DNA of 64,000 bases from Brevipalpus yothersi (GCA_003956705.1 QZCP01000092.1:1-64000), one strand, 5' to 3'. Counted from the stretch's first letter, positions 1-15,703 are shown. Notes: generated from the letters alone by a model not told the origin. A program made the numbers and translations.

Positions 1-41
<41 letters not shown>
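1..41. repeat. (GA)n microsatellite
   Basis: A perfect GA dinucleotide run begins at the first base of the window, so its true length is unknown. Confidence 0.97.
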
Positions 42-42
<1 letters not shown>

Positions 43-607
43 CCACTGGAGAGGAGGTAGAGCAGCTCGTAATAGTTTATTGAACTTGAACGCAGCCACT
101 GTTTAATGGAGAAAAATTGGATGATGAGAAGAGGTGTGTGAGAAAGGAGAAAGAGAGAAAGAGAGAGAGAGAGAAAAATGAAGTAGATGAGATAGTGGGA
201 GGAGGTGGAGATGGCTTCCAAAAGAGCTTCAATCCAAGATATATTTAACAATAGATCTGAAACATTGTCAAGAAATTGGTAACATCCTCATTCGATTCTT
301 TTGGTAACTTCACTTTCCCTTTCTTCCCACCATTTGCTTGCTTGCCTTTCTTTTATGTTCTACCTTTCAGGAGTGTGAAACTCAATGAGTAGTAAAGTCA
401 GTGTATTCTTTGGTGAAACTCGATATTGTATCACACACACATACAAACACCAGTTTTTCCATAGGAATGATTCACATTTTCCTTCTCACTTGAATCTTTC
501 TTCGCTTTTTTTCTTTCTTTCCCATCTTTCCTCTTCTCAAGCAGGTCACTTTGTCTCGGGAAAAATTTTCTCTCTCTCTCTCTCTCTTTCTCTATTCTGA
601 TCGGAAG

Positions 608-711
<104 letters not shown>

Positions 712-1917
712 CACAGAATGATAGGAAGAGAAGTCAAGCATCTCTGGTCACCAATCCATTACAGCGCCTTTACATGCTTCTTTTTTTTGTTTCCTCCAGA
801 TTGGTCTCATCGACAAAAGGTAGCACGAATCAGTGGAACGTTAGCTGAAAATGTTAAGAATAAAGTGAGATGATAGGAAAACTTGGAAAAAATGCTCATT
901 AGTCTCAACAGGTAAGAAATGGAAGAGAAAGAGAGAGAGAGAGAGAGAGACAAGAGAATAGGGAAAAGGCCCACAATCAGGTGAATTTCATACTCTTGAA
1001 AACTCCCCATGAAGAGGTAGAGTCAAGTATTTTCTTTTCAACTATCTCAACTACTATCTGAACTTGTATGCTCATCGTTCTGGCCAGAGAGTGAGAGAGA
1101 GAGAGAGAGAGAGAAGAAAAGAGAGGAAAAAGAACGATTGTTTATCGTTAAATGATCTTGCTTCACTGTCGCTCTGAATCTCATGGTCCATAGATTTTTT
1201 TGGGAAAGTGTCAAAAAAAGAAATCAGATGAGAATACACTGGATAATTTTATAGGGACTGGTACAGTGGGTGTTTATGTATATCAGGAAACTGGAAGAGG
1301 GTCCAGATTTTCTAGGCCAAAATATTAGTTGGTATTTAGATTGAAGAAAGTAGAAAGTATTGAAATTTTTTGAAATATCGATTGAACAAAATTGTCATGG
1401 CTACTACCATGATCATCATCCAGACTCATGCATCACAGATAGAGTTATGAAAAAAAAATCCATCTATAATTTGTACACTTGACGCTTTGATACTCACATA
1501 ATCATCTATCTATTGGGTGATGTGTTTATCTACTTTTTTTCTCGAGACCAAACAGTCAAGTCAAGTCGAAAACGAAAGGACTCATAAAAATATGATTATA
1601 AGGTACAATAGACAAGAAAACGGGCTGAAAAAGTGAAGAAAAAATTTGGTCATCATGATACATAGGCTTTTCCCATCAATAGGAGAGTATTTTCTGTCTC
1701 TTTCGAGGAGACTAACGAAAACAATACATGTTAGTAGAGAAGCTCAAGGTAGTGAGTGTATGCTACCAACGAAAAGTCAACGAAAGTGAAAATAAATTGA
1801 GCTAAATAGTGATCAGTCAAATTGTTTGACCTAATTGATGGGAGGAAAATGAAGCCATAGGTGAGAGGAGTAAAACGAGAAAGGGGAAAAGAGAGATAAA
1901 GAGAAAAGTAAGCCAGT

Positions 1918-1920
<3 letters not shown>

Positions 1921-1962
<42 letters not shown>
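1921..1962. repeat. (CT)n microsatellite
   Basis: About 42 bp of CT repeat, in the opposite orientation to most neighbouring tracts. Confidence 0.97.
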
Positions 1963-1966
<4 letters not shown>

Positions 1967-4900
1967 ATGAGCACATCATGCATCATCAATCAGATCTTGA
2001 AGATATTTATCGCCACACACATACACAACATGCGGTAATAAATTATCGGCACAAGGCATCCACTACTACTACAACCACTACCACCACTAGTACTGCTACT
2101 AGCAAAACAAGCAACCAATTAGGGTAGAAAATTGAATTGATAAATTCGAAAAGTAGGCAACATGAAGAATGAATAAGAAGAGAGAGAGAGAGAGCCGATC
2201 TGGCCTAAGGGCATTGTCTCTACACCTTAAGCACATAAGTATTTTGACTACCTCACAAATGTGTGTGTTTAAGTTCTTACATAAAATACATGAGAAGGAA
2301 AACAGTGCATATTCGATAAGAAGGTGAGTATTCATGAAGAGATAAGAAAAATCCGGTGAACAGTTCAATCACTTTCTTTTTCACATGTCAATGGTGAAAT
2401 ATACATATGCATGTATATATATCTCACAATGACCTGAAGTGACTTGTGGAAATTCTCTCTCTCTCTTTTTTCTTTACTCTTCTCTCTTCCCTGATCATGG
2501 TCATAATTCTTTTTATCAACCCCTCTTGGAAATTTATATCAGGCTCTTAATTCTTACTTTTTTTCAGAGTATATAAAACAAAAGCATATTCTTCCATCTC
2601 TCTCTCCTGAAAATAAAGTTTGATGACTTGATTCGCTTTCCGGTTTTTCTTTTTCTTTCGTTCGGCCTGAGAGAAAGGCCAATGTAATCTTCACACACAC
2701 ACATACCGACAAGTTTTAGAAAATTTCAGAGGAAAGATCCTAGAAGAATGAAAGAGAGAGAGAGAGAGAAAACAGATTATTAAAGCTGGACACAAAATGT
2801 TAATCTTGCGTGTTTACCGAGTCAACGTTACGTTATGCTATGTTGATCAAGTTGATTCGGTAATAAAGAAAGAATTAGAGAGATAGAAAAAAGAAGAATA
2901 ATAAAAAAACACTTGTTCAACATTAGAACGATAAAAGACACAAAAGGACAAGTCAAATGATGACACTTATTAATGTTCAATGACCACACTAAACACTATC
3001 AACACCAGTAGCAGAAAAGAAATAACAACAGTAATCAGATAAAGAGATGTAAAGAAAAGATGCAATTTTCACATACAATGAAAGACGATGTTTAAAAGAG
3101 AGAGAAAAGAAAAGAGAAAAAAGAGATCGCAATCAATTCGCTTGATTTGTATCAAATGGTGCAACAGGAGATGCACGATTATATCATCGATTCATGATGA
3201 TGTAGTTTGATGTGTATTTGAATATGTGTACATACAGGTATACATATACACACACACACATAGTCAATCATGATGGAAGGTCATTGAAGGATGAATTGTT
3301 CCAGGTTGAGATGATGATTGAAATGGTTTGGGACATACGTACACTTACACACACATACACACATGAACATATTTTCACATGGTAAACAGTAGTCCTGTAG
3401 TATGTATATTATCGAGAGAGACAGAGACAGAGAGAAAAGTGACAAGATATGAAAAAAGTGAAGAGACAGAAAAAAAGAGAAAAGGAAACGGTAAGATGGT
3501 CAGGATAATGTCCATGTCTAGGGAAAAAAGTGTGTAAGTGAAAAGGAAGAAGAAGAAGAAGAAGAAGAAAGGAAAAAAAAGATCCATGTACATATCCTGG
3601 ACAAGGTATGAAACTTTTCAACTCACGTTTTCACCCACTTTCTGTGGGCTCAAAGTAACAGTAGTTACAGTGGTGAGCATATCTTTCTCTCTATCATCAT
3701 TACCGATCCTGATGAGAGAAGGATGTGAAAAATGGTGGACACCAACAATCAACACCATACACACACACAATTTTGAAATTGTATGTGTCTATGAACGTGT
3801 ACATGTGAATAAAAGGGACATCCAAGTTGAATGGACAGAAGATAGAAGATAGATAGATAGTAGAAGGACATTCAAGTGAAGCGTTAACACAGCCGGCATA
3901 TCAGCAACATTTCGAGGCCAAAAGAACGACAACCGCAACGATCATCACAATGGTTAATAATAATTTGCTGATATGATTTGAGACTTTTCCTATGGAACAC
4001 ATTTAGACACAGGACACTGTGGAAAGGAAGAGAGAGAGAGAGAGAGAGAGACAAAGTAAAGCGACATGAGGAATGGATATGAATTGTGATGATGGTGATA
4101 ATTGGAACATAGTATTGGGTGACAATTGAACATGGGAAAAGAAGGATGTCTGAAGCCTATCTGTATATACTCAGCATACAAGGTACAAACATAATCTCTT
4201 TCTTTTTTTTCGTATCTCTTTTTTCACATGGACATTAACCGAAACACACAAATCGAATGGGTTCAGTTTTCTGTGTGTATATATCAGGAAAAGGAAAAGA
4301 GATAGATATATATATATATATACATGTACAATTCCAAACTTGCGGTCCATGGCAACGGTTCACGTTTGATTGTGATTCTGAGTGGTAAAAATACATATAC
4401 ACATGAAGAGTATATATATATATATGATTTGATGATGGAGAGTGTTAACCATGGAAGCAGCAGCAAAAAAAAGTCTTTCTCTCTCTCACTCTTCAATATG
4501 TGTACCATGGAAGAAAAAAAGTGTATGTATGTGTGTGAATAAGGATTGTAATCAATCGAATCAAGTGTATCCAATCATAAAAATGGAGAGAGAGAAAGAA
4601 AGAAAATACAAATCATTCAGTTGAAATGGCAATGATTTGTTTGTTGGTTAGTAGTGAAGAAAGAAGGAGAGAGAGAATACAAAATTGTAATCATTAGGCT
4701 AATGAGAACGAATGAATAAGATTTAGTATATAGGGAAATGGAACTCGAAGAATACTTGAAATATGAAAAAGTATACAAAAATAGAGGGAATAATATTCTC
4801 TTAAAAGATCCACGTGGATGATGTTCAACCGAACAACGTTTGTCCACGTGCGAGAAATGATTGTTGTCGATGAAGAGAAACACACACACAGACACACAAT

Positions 4901-5362
4901 TGAATATGATCAACTGGTCAAAAAGAGTAATAAGTGATCATTCAATCCACCATACAATAAATATATGAGAGAGAAAGATTTATCAAATTTTGGGTGAACA
5001 TTTAGGACCACAAGAACGATAGATTCTTTCTCTCTCTTTTCATCTCTCTCTCTCTCTTTCGTTTTCCTGTTAGACATGCTCTCCGAAACAGGATTTCGAT
5101 AATCATTAATCGTTATCAGTAAGCACACCGCTTCCCGGACAACTTAAATCGCCTATTGATTATTCATTTATTCATGTTTAAATTTTGATTTTCTCTCTCT
5201 CGTACACATGGCTTACACATAGACTGACTACAGTGATCTTTAGGCGGTCCATGATATGACTCTCTATGGGTAATCCTAATATCTAATTGAATAGTCATGA
5301 AGCTCGAGATGGTAAAAGATGGAGAGAGAGAGAAAAGATGAAGAGGCGGCTTGATGTTGAAA

Positions 5363-5365
<3 letters not shown>

Positions 5366-5442
<77 letters not shown>
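5366..5442. repeat. (AG)n microsatellite
   Basis: About 77 bp of uninterrupted AG repeat. It creates spurious Ser/Leu frames on the minus strand. Confidence 0.97.
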
Positions 5443-5444
<2 letters not shown>

Positions 5445-5999
5445 AATATGAGGGGAAAATAAATCAAAAATGATGCTGGTTGAACGATGGAAGAGAGAGA
5501 ACCATTATCATGGAGGTATCATCCAGCAAAGTACCATCATAATCATCTGCATCATCAGTAACGTTTGTCGGCAACAAATTCGAAGGGGAAAAAAATAAAA
5601 AATAAGTAGAATTTGGATGAAAGAGGAGGAAATATTCAAACTATAATGGCTCTCGGAAACGGACTGACCAAATGATGAAGGCCACTCTCATGTAAGAATG
5701 CATGTGTTGTGTGTGTGCGATCGCCGCTGAGTAGCCGCTCAGACCACGTTCTGCATCATTCAGATAATGGTGCCTTGATGCTACATAACATCTTCCTCTC
5801 TCTCTCTTTTTTTGATAGTTTGCTCATACACACAGAGATGGATACAATATACAGCCTTGCTTCCGAAAGCGGATATATCCACCTGGAAATCGAGTGATTG
5901 CACTCGATTTTCCCGTTTTCACTTTCTCTCTCTTTCTCTCTGCCCAAAACTTTGAGGCCACTTTTACTTTCCGTTTCTCAGCATGCAATGATTCACCTT

Positions 6000-6038
<39 letters not shown>

Positions 6039-7057
6039 AGGCTACTTCGATTTTGTAGCCATGCAGCGAGCCTCTGGCCTCAGCTTACACATATGATGCA
6101 TACATATATATTCAACGCCCATCATGAGCCCCATCCTTTCAGTCTTCATCTTCATCTCTCTCTCTCTATCTTCCACTTTTAGTTCTGATGTTTTATCGAA
6201 CAGTGAAATGCTATGGAAACAGCATTACAAAATGAATACATGGATCAACCTGTTCTATCTATCTCTTTCTCTCTTACCTTAGCGTGATCAGACCTTCATC
6301 CTATCTGATCTTCAGTCTTTATCTCACGAGTATGATGAATGGCCGATCTTGATTTGGGATTTATGCACATACACACATAATGATCGACAAAAGACAGAAC
6401 GTGTTGAAATATTATAAAGAGAGAGAGAGCCTCAAGAGTGAATGGTGAGAATTCATCAAAGATTTTGTCCACAGTACTGTATTCACATGAAATTCTCATG
6501 ATTTCCAAATTTTTACCAGATGCTTCCAGTTCTCTTAATCTACTGAATACATGAAAATATGTATTTTCAAGATTTCTCTCATGAAGATTTGGAACGTCAA
6601 GACTGCTGCTATCTTGCTAATCAGCTTCATGATCAACCGATCATCAAGCATGTATCATTCTCTCTGATAGCTAACAAACCTTGGCACGTGTTTTGTATTC
6701 TCATTATTCTCTCTCTTTATCAATATATTTGACCTTATAACGCTGATTTGCATAAATATTGCATAGATATTGATAATTTATTTTCTTTACCTTCAATAGA
6801 AAAAAAGTTTTCACTCTCTAGTCTCAATTGTACTCCTTTCATCTTGCTGCAATATTAAGACATCAAATCAGATTGGTTTCAAAAACAGGAGAAGAAAAAA
6901 TAGCTCAAAAAAATTCATCTTGAAGAGCTTTCAATCAGAGAATATACAGAAAATATTCATATTGAATGGTAATAAATGAATATGTATCAGGTGAGAAGAA
7001 GAGAGGGCGAACGGAAAAAATTTTCCCTCAACATATTTAATCAATCGAATTTCCATC

Positions 7058-7171
7058 ATGGAATCGATCCATGTTCAGTTGTGCTTAGTAAGATTGAAAG
7101 AAATAGAGGATGATTATCAGAATATTGTCGATAAAATGAATATTCAAATCGATGCAATATCTAGTATGGAG
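7058..7171 (+). CDS. candidate first coding exon, unknown protein
   Basis: An ATG at 7058 opens 38 codons (starting MESIHVQL, containing KEIEDDYQNIVDKM). They end exactly at a strong donor, GAG|GTAAGC, in phase 0. The residues are charged and heptad-like, as in a short coiled coil, and differ from the homopolymer frames around them. I could not find the partner exon in the next 9 kb with confidence. The SETDB1-like coding region at 16.4 kb also starts with a coiled-coil exon and lacks a visible start codon, so this could be its first exon, but no clean phase-0 acceptor proves that. It may also be a chance frame. Confidence 0.3.
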
Positions 7172-9503
7172 GTAAGCGGGACTGCTTTATTCCTCTCTCT
7201 CTCTTTCTCTCTCTCAGAATTGTCAGAATTTATTTGATTTCTCTCTCTTTTTCTCTCTCTTTTTGCCTGGTTGCGGGTATCATTTTTTCAGTTACTGGTA
7301 GTTGTCAAGGTTATACAGTAAGTAGTAACATGGAATATATCGAAACAATATGCTCTCTCTCCCTCTCTCTCTTAATTCAGTAGAACTGTTCTTATTCTTA
7401 GTATTCGAAAATATATGTACGTGATGTATATTCAAATGTATGAACACATAAATATAGACATCTATATATTTATAAATAGACATTCTACATAGTCTTTCAC
7501 AATATGCAAACCGCCTATCTAATACACTTCCATTTCGATTCTTCAATCCAATACCATTACCTTAAGCCACTGCCCTTGTCTTGCCTCATTTTCTCTCTCT
7601 CTCTCTCTCCCTCTTTCTTTATACACATCTATGAACACCATGAGCCATGAATATTCCAATTGGAATATGTTCATACTGGTGCAATATCAATCATCGATAA
7701 TCGATCAAAATCGATTCTTCTTCTCTCACTTTGTGTCATGAATATTATTATTATTATTACTATTTGGTAGAATAAAATCATTCAAAGTGAATGGAAGTAG
7801 AAAGAAAGGAGAAGAAGAAAGATTCAGTTCATTTTGGTCATTGTTTTCTCGCTTCACCTATCAATTAAAGAGCAGAAATATATGATGGAAAAGCAAAATG
7901 GAGCAAAAATCATTGCTTATTCATCGAATGATTTTCTCTCTCTCTCTCTCTTCCACTCTCCTTCTTCTCATGAACACTTGCCATTAACCGAGAAAAAACA
8001 AATGTATTGATTGCTGAGTGATGACAAGTTTTTCGGGCTGAATTGTGAAGCAAAAACATCATACTCGAACTTGATGTGATGATTGAAGCCGGAAGCAAAT
8101 CATCGTGTACAATCATGCTATTGATTTTAGTATGACTGATAATTATTTTGGAATATATCAGCTTAAACGCATGTATTCTTGGTATAGATGATACCTTTCT
8201 CCTCTCAAGAACGATTTTATTGACATTTCTGAAGTCTGTGTGACCTGTAACCATCGATCGGTAACAAGCCCACTCAGAGTGATTACCGACTAGCTTGATC
8301 GACCCTAGACCATAATCACGATGGAGAAATCAAATACGATGTACTGATCATTTATATTGATGAAAAGTAATCTTTGATCGGAAGAATATCGATCTTCTAT
8401 GCTCAAAAAGAATATGCGATACACTGTTGGCTCCAAAAAATTGAACCTAACTCGACATTAATGTAAAATTGTTCCCTCTAATAGATCAATACACTCATAT
8501 ACACAGTTCTCTAGGGAAATATTTGGACTGATGAATGTAGAATGGAATTCACCGGCTATCGACCGGCAATTTTATCTGAAAGTTTTGAAATAGACAGAAA
8601 ATTTTGCTCTCTCTCAAATGGACAATATTTTTTTTCTCTCCTTATTCCAACAATCATTCCTCAAAGTAAAAAATGCCGGATAACTTTATCTGGGAATCCG
8701 TCTATGTTGTGTGTTGTGTGAGTCAGTCAAGGAAATTATGGATAAAAGAAATGAATAGAAAAGAAAGAGAAAAAGAAAGTAGAAGAAGAATAAAATCTGA
8801 TAGAAAATGGAGAAGGAAAAAGGAAAATCATAAGTTCGTGAGTCGATATATTCTTTGGATAGAATCATTTCGTGCTTACTTTAATGATGAACCGGTTCTC
8901 ATGGAATTATTTTATCATGAATTTTTCAGAAGCATTATTCTTGTTCCCTTTTCTTCTCACTTCTTTTTCTGTATACATTCCTTTTTTTCGGTCAATGATG
9001 TCCATCGTTTTGCTTCATCATCATTGTTTCTCCCATACATATATGAACCTTTCTCTCTCTCTCTCTGTCCCTATTCCATAGATCTCTGCTCTACTAGGTG
9101 TAGTAGACTGATGCATACTGATACTGAGAAGTATTTCTGTCCTTCTCTTGGTTTTCATGAATTTTGAATACATTTGCATGTGATGAGATTCATTAATTGT
9201 GTGGACAATTGCTTTTCGAAATCTTTTGGGTGACACATTTACCCAGCTATGTCAACTGATGAACGCTTTAAAACCCTAAACATGATCAAATCAACCGAAA
9301 GATTTTCAACCAAAAAGAAATAAAAGCTCACACAAGCATCTGAACAAATTTTAAACCATAGTAAATTGAGTTCCACAATGACATCATGTACATTCTCTTG
9401 ATTCAATTGATCAAAAAATTGTATCAATACAACCGTGACGATGGATGAGAGAAAAGAAAGAAAGAGAGAGAGATCGTGATAAAATGGATAGAAAAAAGTT
9501 TCC

Positions 9504-9609
<106 letters not shown>

Positions 9610-9953
9610 AGAGGAACAAATACTATTGAGAATAGAAAGTATATGAGTATAGCCAATAAAAGTGGCCCAAATGTGATGGAAACAAGCGAAAAGAAGAATA
9701 GAATGATAGTACCATGATGACCAAAATTCCCGATCATCAGCCATTGAGAACATCATTAAACACTGATATATGCTGGAAAAAAAGAGTAGCTCAAAATCGA
9801 TTCAGGGTCATTTACACTGCCGGTGAACAATAAAAATGAACAATCAAACGGAAAGAGAAGGTACAATAATTGTGGATTGATGATGGAATGATCATTGAAA
9901 TAAGTATCCAGGTAAAGTGAGTCTGTTTCAGCGATAAAATAGAGTGGAAAATT

Positions 9954-9999
<46 letters not shown>

Positions 10000-10215
10000 A
10001 ATTCCCAATAAAGTGTCCAAAATGTTCATTACAAGGTGAGCCTTTCTACACAAACTGGTGTATGCCACCCACTTGAGTGAATTTTTTTCACGACCATTGT
10101 AAATCAGCTGATTCATCATGTCACTGATTCTTAATCAATACCATTAAATAATGTCCTACTTGCTAACATCATTTCTATCCACACACACACATGCACACAC
10201 ATGTACCATAGGCAC

Positions 10216-10217
<2 letters not shown>

Positions 10218-10268
<51 letters not shown>
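10218..10268. repeat. (AG)n microsatellite
   Basis: About 51 bp of AG repeat, preceded by a short (CA)n run. Confidence 0.97.
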
Positions 10269-10271
<3 letters not shown>

Positions 10272-12736
10272 AAAAGTAGAATATTCTTCGAGTCAAAATG
10301 CTGGGGTATGAAGAATCAGATAGATTTCTTCCGGACATGTAAGCCGATACATTTCGATATGCTCATGTGTTCGTAATGAGCAATAGCATATTTACATTCA
10401 ATCAATCTACAATAGTCTAATCATCAACCCTATCCTTCTGATCTCATTTCATTTTACTCCTTACTGCAATAGCCGTAATTCCTCTCCTGTTCAAATTCAC
10501 CATGAATCATCATCACTAGGATCGTCAGCATAATGTGAGGCTGTAACCATTATCTGTTGAACAAATGAACATGTTCATTCAATCGCTCACTTGTACAAAA
10601 AGCAAAATCCATGAGAATCTAATGATAAGACATGTCCAGTAGAATCAATGAATGAACTATTAAATCAGTGTTAAAGAATTAGAATGAGAATACAGGAAAC
10701 AATTCAAATTCATGTTCAAAGACTCCCACAGATAACCGAATTCATTCGTGTTACGATAATTTTCAGATGTTAAAATACCTAAAAAAATTCAAATCTATCT
10801 ACTAATGCAAAATTATCCACTCATTCTACTGATTCTCTCTCACCAAAAATTTTTTCAGGTAATGTCTGTAACTCTATGCTAATATTTGGGAAAGATACAC
10901 TACACACACTCACACACACATACACGTCAAGTGAAAAGTTCGCACGTTCAAACGAACACACAGAGGCAAGTGAACATCACCAGCAACAATGCAGGATGTT
11001 CCTCAGACTGACAAGAGATGGAATTTTCAATGAAAGTGTCAACAGCATTTCCAACAAGCAATTATACATCAATAACTCACTTGCAAGGAAGAGAGAAAGT
11101 CAACAGCTTGAGAAGAGAGAGAAAGTTGAAAATAGATAAAAGTTGCTTCAGTTCTGTCAAACATGGGAAAAGAAGAAGAGGAAGAGGATGGAAAAAAAGT
11201 TTCTCAGAATACATGGGACTGTATGTATGAAAATGCCACTGATAATATGGTAAAAGTAAAACAACAAAAGTCAATCAGTGTAAGCTGATGGACTCATGGG
11301 AAGTGAGGTTCAGATGGAAATATGCCACTACCTGATGGCCCACACTTGACCACTTGTCTGTCAAATTTTTTTCCCATACCTATCAGAAGTGGATTTTTTC
11401 TTGTGTTGATAGCAATAGCAACGAAATGATATATGTATGTATATGAATCGAAAACGAGTGTTCAAGAATCGCTGATCAATTTAAATTCAAATAGGTAATG
11501 AAAGGAGAAGAAAAAGAAATGAAAATCGAAATGATGATGGTTGAAAAATTTACCTGATAAACGCATACAGCCATGAAGTGAGTGTGTTCACGCTGAACAT
11601 CATCAATCACAGTGGGATGATCATGATGAATCGAATGATTTTCCATGATGTTTCGTTGTCTCTCTCTACTTTTTCTCTTATTCTTTCTCTATTCGAATGG
11701 AGACTTTTTATTCTTTCCATCGATCTCGAGCCCGAAGAGCATCCCGAACGACATTCCTTCGAATAAATACTTGACGAATAGAAGAAAAACTCATGGACAA
11801 AGTAAAAATATATTCTCTCAATCAGAGAGAAACTCGCTTCCAATAAACGCACACACAAACACATTGAAGTCAAATTCGAAATCAAAAACCTAGACATTCT
11901 ATGTTCTGATAATTGAGGACACGATCTGATGATTTCATTTTTCTAGCCAATCCAATCATTGAATAGTCTCTCTCTCTCTTCAGTAATTCATGGGAATGAA
12001 TTATCGTCATCATGATCACGAATTTTTTCTATGTAATTTATTGCGCCATCTAGGATCTCATGGAAAATAGATATTCGCTCGATTTCGTTGGAACGATCAA
12101 TTGATATTTTGAAGCTGATCGTTAGAAAATTGTGAGAGCGATTTTGAAATATCGATTGATCAGATCCCTGCTGAAAATTAAGATCTGTGGCATTCTTGGA
12201 TCGATGGTAGATTGGAATAGGGTGTCCACAAATAATGATAATAACAACATATAAGCAGGGGTGGAGGGAAGATGAGCCCAAGTAGAAAACGAACATATAA
12301 TGATTTATGCTCAAAACGTTCTTCATGTATATTAATACATGTAATGTGAAAAAATTTTCTCGTTCTTGTTGTCGTTTGGGATAAGAATATGGTTTACCAG
12401 TATCAGCCATCTGATGCAATAAATGTAGTGAGTTAAGTTTTGTGATGCTTCAGAGAATAAGAAACGAGAATTACATCAAGAATGCCGAGAGAGAGAGAGA
12501 AAAAAAGAGAGAGAGGAAAGATAGAAGACCGAAACAGATTGGAGAAGAAGAAAGTTGAGGTTCTAAAAACAATGGGATGAGAATGATCATGATGAGAAAC
12601 GTTCATGTTGCACGAATCACATGGATGGTTGAGAGATGGAGCAAAGTGGAATAAAGAAGCAGAAGCGCCAAATGATCTCAAGTTAGTTTCACAATTGATC
12701 GGTTTCCAATTTGCTTTGTCGATGTAGATTTGGTGG

Positions 12737-12740
<4 letters not shown>

Positions 12741-12784
<44 letters not shown>
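12741..12784. repeat. (GA)n microsatellite
   Basis: About 44 bp of GA repeat, with a short CT run 150 bp downstream (about 12930-12951). Confidence 0.97.
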
Positions 12785-12787
<3 letters not shown>

Positions 12788-15272
12788 AAGTAAAAAACGG
12801 CTGAGATTCTGGTGTGTCGAATGATCTTGATGGCACAAAATTCTCGTTCTGGTGGTCGAGTGTGACAGTTGATTGTACTTTGAGATGAAGAATCGAGTAT
12901 GAAATAAAATGAGCCAACAAAATGGTCTTTCTCTCTCTCTCTCTCTCTCTCAGAGTTCTTTTTGTTACACAGGAGAGCAATTTGAAAATTCCTCTCTTGG
13001 AGGGTAAAAAAAATTCATGATTGGATGGTATTCCTTCCTAACTCATGTGTGAGGAGAGACTATGAAAATCGGTGTGTTATTGGAGAGTTGGAGAAAAAAA
13101 GTGGAGGCACTCATGCTGGCTCCGATTTGGAATAGTATTGTTAACTTTTCAGGCATGATAAAGTTTTTTTTGCTATTCAAAAGAACGATCAAACTTCAAG
13201 TATTCAAAGAGCTTTAAATTTACGATGCCGATAGAGATAGAACTCATGGTGTTTTATAGCTAAATTGTTCCTGAAAAAATGAATTGAATGCTTCTGGAAA
13301 TCTATTATAATTTGATCGGTTGGGATTAATCGAGAAACATTTTCATGATTAGTGAATCCAAGATTTCTGAAAATTTAAGATCACCTAAGCATTGTAGCCA
13401 AGTACACTTTCCTTAGGGCAAAATATTATTCCTTCAAGATGATCTCAATCTTGTGAAGAAAAGAGGCCAAAATCATCAGAGAGTGAAGAAAGAGAGAAGC
13501 TCCAATGATTTCAAAAATTTATGATTACTAGGTAGGAATCTTTTACAGACTAACTGTGAATATGAACTCTCCAATCGTAATGGACTTTCTCAGAACAATT
13601 CAACAAATGTAAATTTTAAGAGACGAATAAAAACGGCTAAAAAGAGCCTCATAATCACTTGAATACGATTCTAGCACTTCTAAGCTTCTAAAAAACATTG
13701 TTCAAACAATTCGTACGTTAAAATTGAAGAAAATAATAATGGCTATGAAAGAAAGAAACTTTTAATCGAGTACTGTAAGATCAAATAATAATAAAATCAA
13801 CCAGAAACTCTAGAAAATTGTGAGAACTTTGATGTTTTAGGTCCCAACTGATGATTTGAACCGATTTTCGTCCGATTAAACTGATCAAAATTGAAACTTT
13901 ATAACTTCAGAAATAAAACTCTTTCGCCTTATGTTTTAATTCAGATCTTTTTACTAGTGTTTTGATCGCAACCAAAAGTTTGTTCAAAGATCTGATAGAC
14001 CGAGTGGAGAAAATTGATTGATTTGTGAAGATGAGAACTTATTTTCCCTGTCCAAATACCATAAGGTTAGAATCAAAAGCTGATCAATTGTTGCCAAGTT
14101 TCGTGAAGCTGTTGACTATTCAGCTCAAACTTTCTATAACTGAGATCATATTTCAATTGATTTTCGGTAATTATGGCTCATTAAAAGCGAAAACTAGTGA
14201 CAAATACTTGCGAAGAAAACTTCTCAAAGAGCTTAACTAGGTTTTTGAGACTTATTTCAGTGACACAAGGAATGAAAAAGTCCTAAAAGGTTCTATTTTT
14301 TTAATTTTTTTAATTTTTTTAATTTTCAACGTTAAAGTTTGGAGCAGTCGATCGAACTCCCTGGGTTCTTAATAGTTAACACCTGAAAATTGTAAGACAT
14401 GGAATCTTTAGTCTTTATTATAATCGATGGTAAGAAAAATCAAAATTTCAATCAGAAAATTGATAAAGACACTTAATTGGAACTTTTGGTGTGAAAATTG
14501 AATCACATGCGATTTTAAGTCAAATAAACGTAGCGAAAGCAATCAAAAACATTGGAAACCCGAATATTTTGGTGTTCTGATTAAAATTACCCATTTAAAC
14601 TGATTTTTGTCCAAACTGGTGGAATTCGAAGAAAAGTTTTGTGAGTAGAATTCTTTCGTTCCACGTTTCAATTCAGAACAATTCAAAAGTCCTTATAATT
14701 CAGTATTTTGGTTCATGTTTTAGAATCAGATCAAATGGCAGATTTTCTCGATTTTTTCGATCTAAATTAGGAGGATTTGTGGCAAATTTAGATCTAGTTT
14801 CAAATCAAACCTCAGTTTATGTCGATAATGATAGATATGCAATAATTCTCTTTCTGAAATACACAAAACCTTTACAGAACTTCTGCTAAGACCTATGGAC
14901 AGTTCAATCAAACTAATCGGGATTGGGAAAAGTCGTATCTCTGAACTTTTTCCTAGGCCATATTATTCCAGATTTATCATCAAAAAGCTATTTCTCAAGC
15001 TATTTTACTGCCTAAAAATAGATAGTTGTGGTACTCTTCACTCCATCCTGTATCATCACGGTTTACATGATTTTTGATCAACTTTTTTCTCCATATTCAT
15101 GATATACAAAGATCAAATTCTCATTCATGAGCCATCTGAAACCTATTCGGTTCCAAGTTTGGTACATCTTCATGCTTTCTTTTGGGGGTTTTTCTTGGCC
15201 TTTACATTTCATTCAAGCAATAGTGGGAAAATAATTTCACTCCTCAGAACGCATCTTCCATCTTCTATCTCA

Positions 15273-15276
<4 letters not shown>

Positions 15277-15341
<65 letters not shown>

Positions 15342-15342
15342 T
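15277..15342. repeat. (CT)n microsatellite
   Basis: About 66 bp of CT repeat with one A interruption. Confidence 0.97.
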
Positions 15343-15622
15343 TTCTTTCTTCCATTCAACCCAAATGAGCATAAAAGAAGCACCATAGGGCTATGTATCC
15401 ATTTGAACAATGGACAGGCTCTTCTTCTTCTTCTTCTTCTTCTTTTTCTTCTTCTTCTCATTTTGGGACTTGAGTATACCGGTTCTTACGTGATCATCAT
15501 GACTCCGATCTGCTTCTGTACCCTCTCTAATGGCGATCTAATGTTGAAGTTTTCACAATTTCTTCAACCATATCTCCTCCTGACGGGACTCTAATTAAAG
15601 TTACTCCTGATGGTTGCTATAA

Positions 15623-15634
15623 AGAGAGAGAGAG

Positions 15635-15699
<65 letters not shown>
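15623..15699. repeat. (AG)n microsatellite
   Basis: About 77 bp of AG repeat with a GATA interruption near its start. With the CT tract 280 bp upstream it forms another inverted GA/CT pair. Confidence 0.97.

Positions 15700-15703
<4 letters not shown>

Noticed and set aside
8673..9167. 164-codon plus-strand frame
   Set aside because: Arg/Lys/Glu-rich from purine-rich DNA, then Phe/Ser-rich from pyrimidine-rich DNA; not protein-like overall.
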